Position numbers and translations under genes: made by a program | Source of the DNA: Synechococcus sp. WH 8016 | GTDB lineage: Bacteria > Cyanobacteriota > Cyanobacteriia > PCC-6307 > Cyanobiaceae | Assembly: GCF_000230675.1 (NCBI RefSeq) | Contig: NZ_AGIK01000002.1 | Location: forward strand, 62,001-126,000 | Direction of reading: 5' to 3' | DNA: 64,000 nucleotides | Shown: positions 36,472 to 45,557 of the stretch, piece after piece | Layout: every line of letters starts with the position of its first letter | How positions within the stretch are numbered: the first letter of the stretch is position 1 | Notes under the pieces: generated by a model | Database searches by the model: none | What the model saw: the letters and a program-made list of their open reading frames with translations, nothing else | Told to the model about the DNA's origin: nothing

Positions 36472-37935
36472 ATGGTGTCTTCCCCGCTCCCACTGGATGC
36501 CTCCCCGATCCGTTTTGGTACCGATGGTTGGCGAGGCATTTTGGGGGTGGACATCACCGTGGAGCGATTGCTTCCTGTTGCCGTCGCGGCAGCCCAGGAG
36601 CTCGCCCACCAGGCACCTGAAGGCTTGAACAGCCGCACGGTGGTGATCGGCTACGACCGCCGCTTCCTCGCCCCTGAACTGGCCGAAGTCGTCGCGGCAG
36701 CGGTCCGTGGCTGCGACCTGGAGCCGCTTCTAACCGATACAGCTGTTCCCACACCGGCCTGCAGCTGGGCTGTGGTGGAGCGCCAATCGCTTGGAGCCCT
36801 AGTCATCACGGCCAGCCATAACCCTCCGGAATGGCTTGGCCTCAAAATCAAAGGCCCTTTTGGTGGATCGGTCGAGGGCACGTTCACGGCAGCGGTGGAG
36901 CGACGGCTCGCCGCTGGAGGAATCACAGCACCGGTGACTGGCCGTTGCGAACGCTTTGATGGCCGCGGGGAACATCTCGCAGGATTGCGAACAAAACTGG
37001 ACCTCAAGGCTCTGACCACTGGCCTGCGCGCCATGGGGCTGCACGTGTTCGTCGATCCCATGCATGGGTCGGCGGCCGGTTGCGTTGCAGACCTCCTGGG
37101 AGACGACGCCAAGGATCTGATCACCGAGATCCGAACCAACCGTGATCCCCTCTTTGGCGGCTGTGCACCGGAACCCCTGGCCCCTTACCTAGGGGAGCTG
37201 ATCGCAGCGCTGAAGGACTCAAAAGCAGCCGGCCGTGATGCCGTTGGGCTGGTGTTTGATGGCGATGGAGACCGCATCGCCGCCGTGGATGAAAACGGAC
37301 GGTTCTGCAGCACCCAACAGTTGATGCCCCTGCTGATCGATCACTTGGCTCGCGCCAAAAATCTTCCTGGATCGGTGGTGAAAACGGTGAGCGGCTCCGA
37401 CCTCATGCGCCTGGTGGCGGAAGATCTGGGGCGGGAAGTTCTTGAACTGCCTGTGGGCTTCAAGTACATCGCTGCTGAAATGTTGGCCGGAGAGGTGCTG
37501 ATCGGCGGCGAGGAGTCCGGTGGCGTGGGGTTTGGCATGCACCTACCAGAACGGGATGCCCTGTTTGCCGCGATGCTCGTGCTCGAAGCCTTGGTGGAAG
37601 GCAAGACGCCCCTTGGAGAGCGCATGAAAGCCATCCAGGAGCGGTGTGGAGGCGAGGCCCATTACGACCGACTCGATCTCCGCCTCGCCGATATGGCTTC
37701 CCGCCGGCGGCTGGAAGCCCTGCTGGCAGACACGCCTCCCCAGGAGGTTGCTGGATCCCCTGTGCTCGAGGTGGTCACCACAGACGGCGTCAAACTCAGA
37801 CTGGGGCCGAGCCATTGGCTGATGCTCCGCTTCTCTGGGACAGAACCCTTGCTTCGCCTTTATTGCGAAGCCCCAAGCCCGTCGCGGGTGGAGGAGGTTC
37901 TGAGCTGGGCCCGCACCTTTGCTGCCGCCATATGA
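36472..37935 (+). CDS. Phosphoglucomutase / phosphomannomutase family protein
   Basis: I start this at the ATG at 36472 (MVSSPLPLDASPI); an ATG six codons upstream is possible. The 487-residue protein has all four signatures of alpha-D-phosphohexomutases: substrate loop FGTDGWRGILG near 16-26, phosphoserine loop ITASHNPPEWLGLKIKG near 112, metal loop DGDGDRIAAVDE near 265, sugar-binding GGEESGGVG near 345, and the phosphate-binding FSGTEPLLRLY near 455. It interconverts hexose 1- and 6-phosphates, either glucose (glycogen, sucrose) or mannose (GDP-mannose). The sequence resembles the phosphoglucomutase-type enzymes, but substrate preference is uncertain. rdgB follows with an ATGA overlap. Confidence 0.93.
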   Translation: MVSSPLPLDASPIRFGTDGWRGILGVDITVERLLPVAVAAAQELAHQAPEGLNSRTVVIGYDRRFLAPELAEVVAAAVRGCDLEPLLTDTAVPTPACSWAVVERQSLGALVITASHNPPEWLGLKIKGPFGGSVEGTFTAAVERRLAAGGITAPVTGRCERFDGRGEHLAGLRTKLDLKALTTGLRAMGLHVFVDPMHGSAAGCVADLLGDDAKDLITEIRTNRDPLFGGCAPEPLAPYLGELIAALKDSKAAGRDAVGLVFDGDGDRIAAVDENGRFCSTQQLMPLLIDHLARAKNLPGSVVKTVSGSDLMRLVAEDLGREVLELPVGFKYIAAEMLAGEVLIGGEESGGVGFGMHLPERDALFAAMLVLEALVEGKTPLGERMKAIQERCGGEAHYDRLDLRLADMASRRRLEALLADTPPQEVAGSPVLEVVTTDGVKLRLGPSHWLMLRFSGTEPLLRLYCEAPSPSRVEEVLSWARTFAAAI

Positions 37936-38552
37936 GCAACCGCGTCCTGGTGATTGCCAGCGGCAATGCCGGCAAAATCCGAGAATTTTCGAACCTGCTG
38001 CAACCCTGGCCATTGCAAGTGGAACCCCAACCCGAGGGGATCGAGGTGGAGGAAACCGGAAGCACCTTCCGCGACAACGCCCTGCTCAAGGCCAGGACCG
38101 TTGCAGCAGCCACTGGCCATTGGGCACTCGCCGATGATTCGGGCCTGAGCGTCGATGCACTGGGGGGTGCCCCTGGGGTCTATTCGGCCCGCTACGCAGA
38201 CTCCGACCCTGAACGGATTCAACGTCTCCTCCAAGAGCTGGGAGATCGCAACGACCGCCAGGCGCGCTTCAGTGCGGCGCTTTGCATCGCAGCACCGGAC
38301 GGCAGCGTGCTTGCAGCCGTGGAGGGGCACTGCGAAGGCTCGATCACCTTCAGCGCCCGGGGAACGCAAGGGTTCGGCTACGACCCCGTGTTTGAGGTCA
38401 AAAACACTGGACTCACCTTTGCGGAAATGAGTCTGGATTACAAAAAAAAACACGGACATCGAGGGCGCGCCTTTGCCCTGCTAACGCCAGAACTGGAGAA
38501 GCTTCTCGCCCACAACCCCAGCCAAGACGCCGACAACCCGTCGAATCCCTAA
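37932..38552 (+). CDS. rdgB: XTP/dITP diphosphatase (RdgB/HAM1)
   Basis: The enzyme hydrolyses non-canonical purine nucleotides such as dITP and XTP, keeping them out of DNA. The 206-residue protein has the family motifs IASGNAGKIREFSNLL at the start, ETGSTFRDNALLKA (about 41-54), ALADDSGLSVDALGGAPGVYSARYA (about 65-89) and TFSARGTQGFGYDPVF (about 138-153). The ATG at 37932 overlaps the hexomutase stop as ATGA. A gap of about 40 bp separates it from the methyltransferase gene, which may use the same transcript. Confidence 0.96.
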   Translation: MSNRVLVIASGNAGKIREFSNLLQPWPLQVEPQPEGIEVEETGSTFRDNALLKARTVAAATGHWALADDSGLSVDALGGAPGVYSARYADSDPERIQRLLQELGDRNDRQARFSAALCIAAPDGSVLAAVEGHCEGSITFSARGTQGFGYDPVFEVKNTGLTFAEMSLDYKKKHGHRGRAFALLTPELEKLLAHNPSQDADNPSNP

Positions 38553-38594
38553 CGGAACAACCCTGTACGGTGCCCCTTGCTGCTGACGAGGTCT

Positions 38595-39631
38595 ATGGCC
38601 ATCGCCATGACCACGGGTTACAGCGCTCAAACCGAAGGCGCACGCCTCTGCATTGATGCAGCCTCGGACTGGGCCCTGACTTGTGTTGAACAATTAACGA
38701 ACGATTGCAGCCACGTGCTGATGGATTACGGCGCTGCCGACGGAGGCACTGCTGTCGGGCTGTGGTCCCAGGTTTTGGATCGGCTGCATCAACGTCAGCC
38801 CAAGGCCCACCTCACCTTGATCGGCAACGATCTTCCCAGCAACGACAACGTTGCCTTGGCCGAAAATATTGCCAAGCAGCTGGGCCGCGCGCCCAATCCC
38901 ACCGTCCTGGTGAGTGCACGTAGCTTTTACGAACCCCTCGTGGCCCCTGAGACCGTGAGCTTCGGCTTCTCAGCAACGGCCATGCATTGGTTGAGTGAAT
39001 CCCCAGGCCCCCTCAACACGCACACCCATGTGCTCGCATCAGACGACAAAGAGGCCTTGCGCGGTTCACGGCTCAGGCCATGAAGGATTGGGCGAGCATC
39101 CTCGAGCTCCGCAGCGTTGAACTCGCCGTGGGCGGCCGCCTGCTCACCGTGAATTTGTCCCGTGATGAGGAGGGCCGATACCTCGGTCACAACGGTGGGG
39201 TGACCCGCAATGTCCACGACCAGCTCCATCAAATCTGGCGCAGCCTTGCTGATGAGGGAGTGATCAGCGAAGAGATCTACCGCAAGGGCACGATCCTGAA
39301 TTTCTACAAGTCTCCGGACGAATTCATGGCCCCCCTGAAGGACAAGACTTCAGCGGCCTATCTCAATGGCCTCAGGCTGGTGGACGAGCGCACCGTTTAC
39401 GTGCCCTGCCCCTATCGCAATCGCTGGAACGAAGACGCAGACACCGCGGCGTTCGCCGAGGGACTGATGGCCACCATCCGCAGCTGGAGCCGCCACAGTT
39501 TTGCCTCCGTCGCTGGTGATGAGACAGCCGATCTTGTCTATGAGCGCCTGAAGCAGCGCATCGCAGCCTCTCCAGAGGAGTGGAGCCTCGATTACGTGGA
39601 GCACCACCAGATCATGGAGCGTGTGGCCTGA
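38595..39631 (+). pseudogene. SABATH-type SAM carboxyl methyltransferase, interrupted by a frameshift
   Basis: Two adjacent frames together encode one protein of about 345 residues. The first part (38595-39083) has the SAM-binding LMDYGAADGGTAVGLW and continues to ASDDKEALR. It ends at TGA 39081-39083. The second part, in the minus-one frame, reads RFTAQAMKDW, SVELAVGGRLL and on to the end at 39631. SABATH enzymes normally read straight through this point (A..F..QA..DW..ILELRS.EL..GGRL), so a one-base deletion near 39057-39064 (for example CGCCGG to CGCGG) explains it. The second part could still start at ATG 39080, which overlaps the TGA, making a split two-chain protein. It could also be a sequencing error or a dead gene. 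It heads the cluster with the dehydrogenase, oxidase and transporter. Confidence 0.8.
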
Positions 39632-40695
39632 TGACCATGGCTTCTCTGCAATCCGCCGGCCCCCCTGAGGTGTCGGTGCTGGCTCAACACGTCTCCGATC
39701 ATCTTTCGGTGTTTGTCGTAGCCGAAAGCAGCGATACCGGCAAACCCGCTAACGGTGGCCTGCGGCTGCTCAATTACTCCAGTGATGAGGCCTGCATCGC
39801 CGATGGGCATCGCTTAGCCAGTCTGATGACCCACAAGCACGACCTCTACGGAACGGGCTTTGCGGGCGGAAAAATCGTGGCCAGGGCTGCGGAACCCGCC
39901 ACTGTGAAAGATGAGTTGATCAGCGTCACCGCTGAGCTGCTCCAATCCTTAAACGGCGCCATGATCACGGGCTGTGATCTCAACACCAGCCTGGAAGACA
40001 TGGAGCGATTGATGTCGCTCACACCCCATGTCTTGGCTGCCGTCGGAAGTCCTGTGGATGCCAGCGCCGCCACCGCCTTCGGCACCGTTGGCGCCATTGA
40101 AGCCGTGCTTGCGCAATCGTTAACGGAAGCGCAGCCAGGCAAAGCGCTTGTACACGGTTGTGGGGCCGTGGGTGGAACGGTGGCGAAAACGCTGATTCAG
40201 CATGGCTGGGACGTTTTCACCGTTGACATGAGCCCCGAGCGGGCGGGGCTTCAGGGGGCAACACCTCTGCCACCGAGCAGCTCCTGGTGGGAGAAACCAC
40301 TCGACCTGCTGTTGCCTTGCTCCATCTCCGGTTTGATCGACACGGAGATGGCCAACGCGATGCAGGTCAACGCGATTGTTCCAGCGGCCAATGCTCCTTT
40401 CCAGCAGCCTGAGATTGCCGATGATCTGCGTCGACGCAGCATTCGCGTCCTGCCAGATCCACTCGTGAATGCTGGCGCCGTCATCGCCGACTCCATCGAG
40501 CGCTTCTCCCCTGAGGCCTGGGACCAGGCTTCAGCTCAGGAGGTGTACGACTTCGTACGCAACGAAGTGCGTCAGCGCGCCACGGATTTTTTAAAACAAC
40601 GTGGCGATGGCCTCACCGTCAGTGACGCTCTGGTTGAAGTTGCCGCCCACACCGGCAAAGATCCCATTGGACTCAGCTTCGGAACAGCCGCATGA
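39631..40695 (+). CDS. Leucine-dehydrogenase-like amino acid dehydrogenase
   Basis: This protein of about 354 residues belongs to the Glu/Leu/Phe/Val dehydrogenase superfamily. The catalytic-type lysines are in SLMTHKHDLYG and GFAGGKIVARA (residues about 65-85), and the NAD-binding motif VHGCGAVGGTVAKTL lies near residue 174. Such enzymes oxidatively deaminate branched-chain or related amino acids. The first base of its ATG at 39631 is the last base of the preceding stop codon (TGATG), and its own stop overlaps the next start as ATGA. Starting further upstream at 39580 would only add residues from the methyltransferase region. The substrate is unknown; the neighbours suggest an unusual or N-methylated amino acid. 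Confidence 0.85.
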   Translation: MTMASLQSAGPPEVSVLAQHVSDHLSVFVVAESSDTGKPANGGLRLLNYSSDEACIADGHRLASLMTHKHDLYGTGFAGGKIVARAAEPATVKDELISVTAELLQSLNGAMITGCDLNTSLEDMERLMSLTPHVLAAVGSPVDASAATAFGTVGAIEAVLAQSLTEAQPGKALVHGCGAVGGTVAKTLIQHGWDVFTVDMSPERAGLQGATPLPPSSSWWEKPLDLLLPCSISGLIDTEMANAMQVNAIVPAANAPFQQPEIADDLRRRSIRVLPDPLVNAGAVIADSIERFSPEAWDQASAQEVYDFVRNEVRQRATDFLKQRGDGLTVSDALVEVAAHTGKDPIGLSFGTAA

Positions 40696-41879
40696 CATCC
40701 ACCTCGCTCCCAGCTAGCGCCGCCGTCGTGATCATCGGTGGCGGCATGGCTGGCCTCAGCTGTGCCGCATCGCTCGCGCGCCGAGGAATCCGCGACGTGA
40801 TTCTTCTTGAAGGCAAAACCCTGGCCCATGCGCGAGCCAGCAGCTTCGGAGAAACCCGAATGTTCCGGGAGATGTATTCCGACCCGGTGCTCTGCCGCCT
40901 TGCGCAGGAAGCCAATCGCCTTTGGCGTGAAGAGGAGACCCATGCCGGGGAAGTGTTGCGAGACACCCATGGGCTTCTCTTTTACGGAGAAAGCTGGGAT
41001 GAGGAGACGATCGAAGGATCGATCCCCGGCGCCCGCAAAGTGATGGATGATCAGGGGATCCCCTACGAAGCCCTCAGTGCCGCTCAAATCGCCGAGCGCT
41101 TCCCGCTGAAACCCAAGGCCGATTTCACCGGACTGTTCGAACCCACCGCTGGTGCCGTCCGCAGCGACAAGGTGATTGCTCACTGGGTTCGGACCGCCCG
41201 TCAAGCAGGCCATCAGATCGAAGAGCACTGTCCGGTGAGCAGCATTGATGCCGATGGGGGCGGCGTCACCCTCGAAGCTGGTCATCACATCAGCGCAGGC
41301 CATGTTGTTGTCGCCTGCGGCATTTGGAGTCAACTCCTGCTGGCCCCATTAGGACTGGCACCAAAGCTGGAAATCTGGCCGATGCTCTGGGCCCACTACA
41401 CCGTGGATCCAGCGCTCGCCAGCCGCTATCCCCAGTGGTTTTGCTTCCAGAAAGAGCACGGCGATGACGGCGGCCTCTATTACGGCTTCCCCTCTCTCAG
41501 CACAACTGCTGACGGGCGTCCTCGCATCAAAGCCGGGATCGACTGGTCTCCCAAGGAGCTCCGCGTCGCTGAACCCAACGCCATGTGCACCGAGGCGCCG
41601 GCCCGCCTCCTGGAGCTCCTGGACACCTTCCTGTTCAACGAGCTGGACGGCGTGCAAGAGCGGGTGGAAACGGTGATGAGCCCCTATTCGATGACGAGCG
41701 ATGTGAATTTCATCTTGGATCGGCTCACCCCCAAACTCAGCTTGTTTGCCGGCGGTTCCGGGCAATCGTTCAAATTTGCGCCGCTCATCGGAGATTCGCT
41801 GGCCCGTCTTGCCAGCGGCGATCAACCCGCTGCAGACATCTCCTGCTGGAGCCATCAACGCGACGCTGTCCGCGCCTGA
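40692..41879 (+). CDS. Sarcosine-oxidase/N-methyltryptophan-oxidase-like FAD oxidoreductase
   Basis: This 395-residue flavoprotein has the dinucleotide motif VVIIGGGMAGLSCAASLARRG (residues about 12-32), the family segment SSFGETRMFREMYSDP (about 50-65) and FAGGSGQSFKFAPLIGDSLARLASGD near 350-375. These fit monomeric sarcosine or N-methyl amino acid oxidases, which demethylate N-methyl amines. At the position where those enzymes bind FAD covalently through Cys, it has Ser330 in VMSPYSMTSDVNF, so the flavin is probably not covalent here. It overlaps the dehydrogenase by ATGA and is followed 18 bp later by the transporter. Confidence 0.87.
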   Translation: MTSTSLPASAAVVIIGGGMAGLSCAASLARRGIRDVILLEGKTLAHARASSFGETRMFREMYSDPVLCRLAQEANRLWREEETHAGEVLRDTHGLLFYGESWDEETIEGSIPGARKVMDDQGIPYEALSAAQIAERFPLKPKADFTGLFEPTAGAVRSDKVIAHWVRTARQAGHQIEEHCPVSSIDADGGGVTLEAGHHISAGHVVVACGIWSQLLLAPLGLAPKLEIWPMLWAHYTVDPALASRYPQWFCFQKEHGDDGGLYYGFPSLSTTADGRPRIKAGIDWSPKELRVAEPNAMCTEAPARLLELLDTFLFNELDGVQERVETVMSPYSMTSDVNFILDRLTPKLSLFAGGSGQSFKFAPLIGDSLARLASGDQPAADISCWSHQRDAVRA

Positions 41880-41897
41880 CCCCCTCTCCTACGACCC

Positions 41898-43454
41898 TTG
41901 TCTGAATCCCCCACCCCAGTTCGCTCGTCCTTAACCCAGCCACCCCTTTGGGTTGGAGCCATTCCGCTGCTGATTTTCCTGCTGGTCTCCGCCATCGATC
42001 TGGCGTTAGCGAAGCACTTCACGGAAACCGGCAAAACCATCGTCAGCAACTCCCTTGGAGGTCTCTGGCAATGGATGGTGATGCTGCTGTTCCTGATCGC
42101 CCTGGCCATTGCAATCAGCCCGGTAGGAAAACTGCGGCTAGGGGGAGCAACAGCGCAGCCAAGTCTGAAATTTTTTGATTGGTGCGCGGTCTTGATTTGC
42201 ACCCTGCTGGCGGGCGGGGGTGTGTTCTGGTCTGCAGCGGAGCCGCTGTACCACTTTCAAACACCCTCTCCTGTCTTTGCAGGCGTGGTGGGGAGCACCG
42301 CGGCCGCTGTCGATCCTGCTTTGGCGGTGAGCTTCCTGCACTGGGGCTTCCTCGCCTGGGCGCTCGTCGCCACCACCACCACCATCACGTTTTCAATGCT
42401 GGAACAGCGGGGAGAACCGCTGCGGCCTCGCACTCTCCTCGTCAACATCCTTCCCAAGGGTTGGGTAAATGGCCCCATCGGCCATCTTGCGGACGGCCTT
42501 TCGGTTGTCGCTGCTATCGCCGGCACCGTTGGCCCTCTCGGTTTCCTGTCGCTTCAACTCAGCAATGCAGCGGGACAACTCCCGTGGCTCAGCGACAGTG
42601 CCGGGCTTCAGTCCCTAGTGGTGGTCCTGCTCACAGCCGTGTTTGCCACATCCACCGTGAGCGGCATCCAAAAGGGGATTAAGTGGCTTTCGGAACTTAA
42701 CGTCTGGCTCACCCTTTTGCTCGGGGCGGGGTTGCTAATCCTCGGACCTGGCATCTGGCTACTCCAGCATTTTTTGAGCGGTTTTTGGACCTACTTGGTG
42801 CATCTGCCTCAGATGGCTTTGATGCCTCGATCTGAAGTCACGAAACCGTGGTTGAACGGCTGGACGGTGTTTTATTGGGGCTGGTTTTTGGGCTATGCGC
42901 CGCTCATGGGTCTCTTCACGGCCGGAGTCAGCCGCGGCCGCAGCATCCGTGAACTGGTTCTCGCCGTAGCCATCCTCTGCCCGATCGTGACGAATCTCTG
43001 GTTCACCTTGCTTGGCGGAACGGGAATGCACCTGGAACTCGCCGGGGCAGGCATTAGTGATGCCCTGGCACAAAACGGGGCTGCTGCCGCCTTGCTCGCG
43101 ATCCTGAGTGCCCTGCCCATCTCAGGCTTGCTCATCCCCGTTGGCCTCCTGTTGGTGGTGCTGTTCATGTGCACGAGTGCCGATTCCATGAGTTATGCCG
43201 CCGCCATGGTGGTGAGCGGACGCAATGAACCATCGCAGCGGCTGCGGCTGTTCTGGGCGTTGATGATCGGCAGCCTCACCTTGGTGTTGCTGAGAATCGG
43301 GACGGGATTAGGCGACAGCACCTCGATTGACGCCCTCCAGGCCTTCATCGTGATCACGGCAGTGCCCGTCACACCGCTGGTGTTATTCACGCTGTGGAGC
43401 GCTCCAAGGTTGGCGTTTAAGGAATGGCAACGCAGTGGTCAAGCTGCTGATTGA
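41898..43454 (+). CDS. BCCT family transporter (betaine/carnitine/choline type)
   Basis: This membrane protein of 518 residues has about twelve predicted helices and a TTG start at 41898. The family signature is clear in FYWGWFLGYAPLMGLFTAGVSRGRSIREL near residue 315-343, with GFLAWALVATTTTITF and FMCTSADSMSYAAAM nearby. BCCT carriers bring in quaternary or methylated amines (glycine betaine, choline, proline betaine) with sodium or protons, usually for osmoprotection or as nutrients. It is the last gene of the cluster with the oxidase and dehydrogenase, which suggests it imports their substrate; that is an inference. Its end overlaps the MFS gene by 16 bp. Confidence 0.9.
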   Translation: MSESPTPVRSSLTQPPLWVGAIPLLIFLLVSAIDLALAKHFTETGKTIVSNSLGGLWQWMVMLLFLIALAIAISPVGKLRLGGATAQPSLKFFDWCAVLICTLLAGGGVFWSAAEPLYHFQTPSPVFAGVVGSTAAAVDPALAVSFLHWGFLAWALVATTTTITFSMLEQRGEPLRPRTLLVNILPKGWVNGPIGHLADGLSVVAAIAGTVGPLGFLSLQLSNAAGQLPWLSDSAGLQSLVVVLLTAVFATSTVSGIQKGIKWLSELNVWLTLLLGAGLLILGPGIWLLQHFLSGFWTYLVHLPQMALMPRSEVTKPWLNGWTVFYWGWFLGYAPLMGLFTAGVSRGRSIRELVLAVAILCPIVTNLWFTLLGGTGMHLELAGAGISDALAQNGAAAALLAILSALPISGLLIPVGLLLVVLFMCTSADSMSYAAAMVVSGRNEPSQRLRLFWALMIGSLTLVLLRIGTGLGDSTSIDALQAFIVITAVPVTPLVLFTLWSAPRLAFKEWQRSGQAAD

Positions 43455-44638
43455 GCGGGCGCGCCACTGCACTGAATCCAAGCCGCGACGGCGACACCAA
43501 ACAGACCAAAGAGGCCATAAACAACAAGGACCGGGTTGAGATCGCCCGGTCCTGAGGCCTCGAGGATCAACCCAGACACGACCGACATCACCCCGCCGGT
43601 GACGGTGCCAGTGGTGTTCACGATGGCCACGATGAGGCCGGTTTGACCCGCAGGTGCTGCGTCTTCAGCAATCGGGAACGCCAGGACCGAGGATCCAAGC
43701 CCAAGACCCAGTCCGAGGGCTGCCAGCAACAACAGGCCTCCCATGGCATTCGGGAGCTGAAGCAAGGCGATCAAAGCCAACACACTCATGCCAGTGCCTG
43801 TGAGCAGCACCAGCCCCCGGCGGCTTGCGACGCTCCCGATCCAACCAGCCAACACCATCCCAACACCAATCCCAAACGACATCGTCAGGGACATCCACTG
43901 CGTGCGCTCAACGCCCCACACACGCAATCCTGAAATCAGCCCGTACTGGGCCAAACCAAACACAAACCCACCGCCCCAGGCATACATCAAGCAAGCCTTG
44001 ATGACCTTGCCAACACCAGCTCGATCCCACTGGATCGGGGGGGCAGGGGAGGCCAAGCTCCCCAGGGTTTGGGGCAACTCAGGGGATGGCAACCCTCGGC
44101 CAAGGGCGATCACCGGCACCACCACCATGACGGCCAGAAACAGCGCCTGGAAAACCACCAACTGACGCCAAACCGTCCAGGGGAAGACCAGCGGGATCAG
44201 GGCAGCAAAGACGGCACCCCAGCCGAGCAAACTATCGGTGAGGCCCATCGCCAAAGCAAATCTGTGCGCCGGCAAGGCGCGACGAGCGAGCAAAGCCGAG
44301 GCAGGAAAGGCAACAGCACAGGCCACCCCGGTTCCCATCCGGCTGAGCATCAGCCCCACAAGATCCGTACTGAATGCAAACGTCAAGCTGAACCCGGAGG
44401 CCATCAGGGCGGCAATCCAGATCCAGCGATCCACTCGGCCCTGGTCGAGCAGACGCCCGACGGGGATCTGCAGCAAGCCGTAGGGGACCAGGAAACTGCC
44501 TGCAATCAGCGAGACCCGACTTGCCGAGAGCTGAAGATCACGGCCAAGGGCATGGTCGTAAAACTGAAAACTGGTCTCTGCCCAGACCAGCCAGGCCACA
44601 AACAGCAAGCTGACCAACCAGAGGCGGCGATGGGGCAT
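43439..44638 (-). CDS. Major facilitator superfamily transporter
   Basis: The 399-residue protein has twelve predicted helices and typical MFS loops: IPVGRLLDQGRVDRWIW after helix two, LSRMGTGVACAVAFPASALLARRALP in the following region, and LAGWIGSVASRRGLVLL in the second half. The closest general likeness is to small-molecule or drug/nitrate-type carriers, but the substrate cannot be told. It converges on the BCCT gene with a 16-bp overlap. Its link to the amine cluster is only by position. Confidence 0.85.
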   Translation of the reverse strand: MPHRRLWLVSLLFVAWLVWAETSFQFYDHALGRDLQLSASRVSLIAGSFLVPYGLLQIPVGRLLDQGRVDRWIWIAALMASGFSLTFAFSTDLVGLMLSRMGTGVACAVAFPASALLARRALPAHRFALAMGLTDSLLGWGAVFAALIPLVFPWTVWRQLVVFQALFLAVMVVVPVIALGRGLPSPELPQTLGSLASPAPPIQWDRAGVGKVIKACLMYAWGGGFVFGLAQYGLISGLRVWGVERTQWMSLTMSFGIGVGMVLAGWIGSVASRRGLVLLTGTGMSVLALIALLQLPNAMGGLLLLAALGLGLGLGSSVLAFPIAEDAAPAGQTGLIVAIVNTTGTVTGGVMSVVSGLILEASGPGDLNPVLVVYGLFGLFGVAVAAWIQCSGAPAQSAA

Positions 44639-44677
44639 CCGGGCAAAAGCACCAGCCCTTGAGTGTGTCCACCGGCA

Positions 44678-45469
44678 TCAGCGCAGGCAATAATCCAAGC
44701 CAAGCGTGAGCGACCGCATAGGTTTTGGGGCCTCGTCAGGACGAAACGCTGGCTTGGACATCCTTGCCTCTGCATAGGCAACGGGCCGCACACCTCCAGC
44801 GCGTTGGTTGATTCGCAGCAGGTCCACGCGGCCTAACCCCAAGGCGCTCGCCGTGATGTTCGCGCGGCGACGCCCCTCCTTCAGGGCCTGTTTCAGCAAT
44901 TGATCCTCCAAGGCCACACCCCCACGGCTGGAGGCCAGGGATGTCATCCCTTGGAGGCGAACGCCAGGCAAGCGACCAGCCAATTGAATCAGCGCGTCGT
45001 AATTCCCACGACTCACCTCACCACGAACATTCGTCGAGGCGCGCTCCAACTTGGGACTGGAGGCACTGCCGCCACCAAAGGAGTAGCTGCGTGGAGCGGG
45101 AATGTTCAGGGCACCAAGAACGAGGGGCTTCAGGTCTTGGCGCGCCCGATCAAGGCGCTGGTTGAGAAGCGCCATCGCAGCCGCTTTGGAAGAAGCTTCC
45201 GCTTGCAATCCAAGCGAAAAGAGAAAGCGATCACTGGCGGTGCTTGCACTTTCTTGCACTTGTAATTCCAACAAGGTGCCTTTGCAGACCTGAGCTGACG
45301 CCAAGGCAGGCGTCGCTGCGCCAAGGCCAACACCAACAACAACCGGAATCAAGATCGCCGATCCTGATCTCCGTCTCTGTCGAGAGCAAACGATCCGACG
45401 AGTTAAGGCAGCGGTCACCAAGGCAGTCATCGAGGCAATTATTGAGGCAGTCATCGAGAACGTTCTCAA
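44678..45469 (-). CDS. Exported SIMPL-domain (DUF541) protein
   Basis: The product has up to 263 residues. A basic stretch (TRRIVCSRQRRRSG) precedes a signal-like hydrophobic run (AILIPVVVGVGLGAATPALASA), so the true start is probably one of the in-frame Met or other codons between 45469 and about 45410. The mature part shows DUF541 features: SDRFLFSLGLQAEASSKAAAMALLNQRL, VRGEVSRGNYDALI, and KEGRRRANITASALGLGRVDLLRI. SIMPL proteins occur in envelopes and are poorly understood. It lies between the MFS gene (39 bp) and the carotenoid oxygenase, all on the minus strand. Confidence 0.78.
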   Translation of the reverse strand: MRTFSMTASIIASMTALVTAALTRRIVCSRQRRRSGSAILIPVVVGVGLGAATPALASAQVCKGTLLELQVQESASTASDRFLFSLGLQAEASSKAAAMALLNQRLDRARQDLKPLVLGALNIPAPRSYSFGGGSASSPKLERASTNVRGEVSRGNYDALIQLAGRLPGVRLQGMTSLASSRGGVALEDQLLKQALKEGRRRANITASALGLGRVDLLRINQRAGGVRPVAYAEARMSKPAFRPDEAPKPMRSLTLGLDYCLR

Positions 45470-45557
45470 TCCAGTCCCAGCCTGAAGGAAAAGACGGCAA
45501 AAGAGCGGTTAGCCATCCCTTGAGATGTGTCTAACCATGACCTCCCTCCCATTGCGT

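Noticed and set aside
40572-41333. 253-codon minus-strand frame
   Set aside because: It is antisense to the dehydrogenase and oxidase genes and has no recognisable motif.
45456-45467. Perfect 12-bp palindrome GAGAACGTTCTC near the SIMPL gene start
   Set aside because: It lies in the coding start region and does not match a known cyanobacterial regulator site; a palindrome this short can occur by chance.
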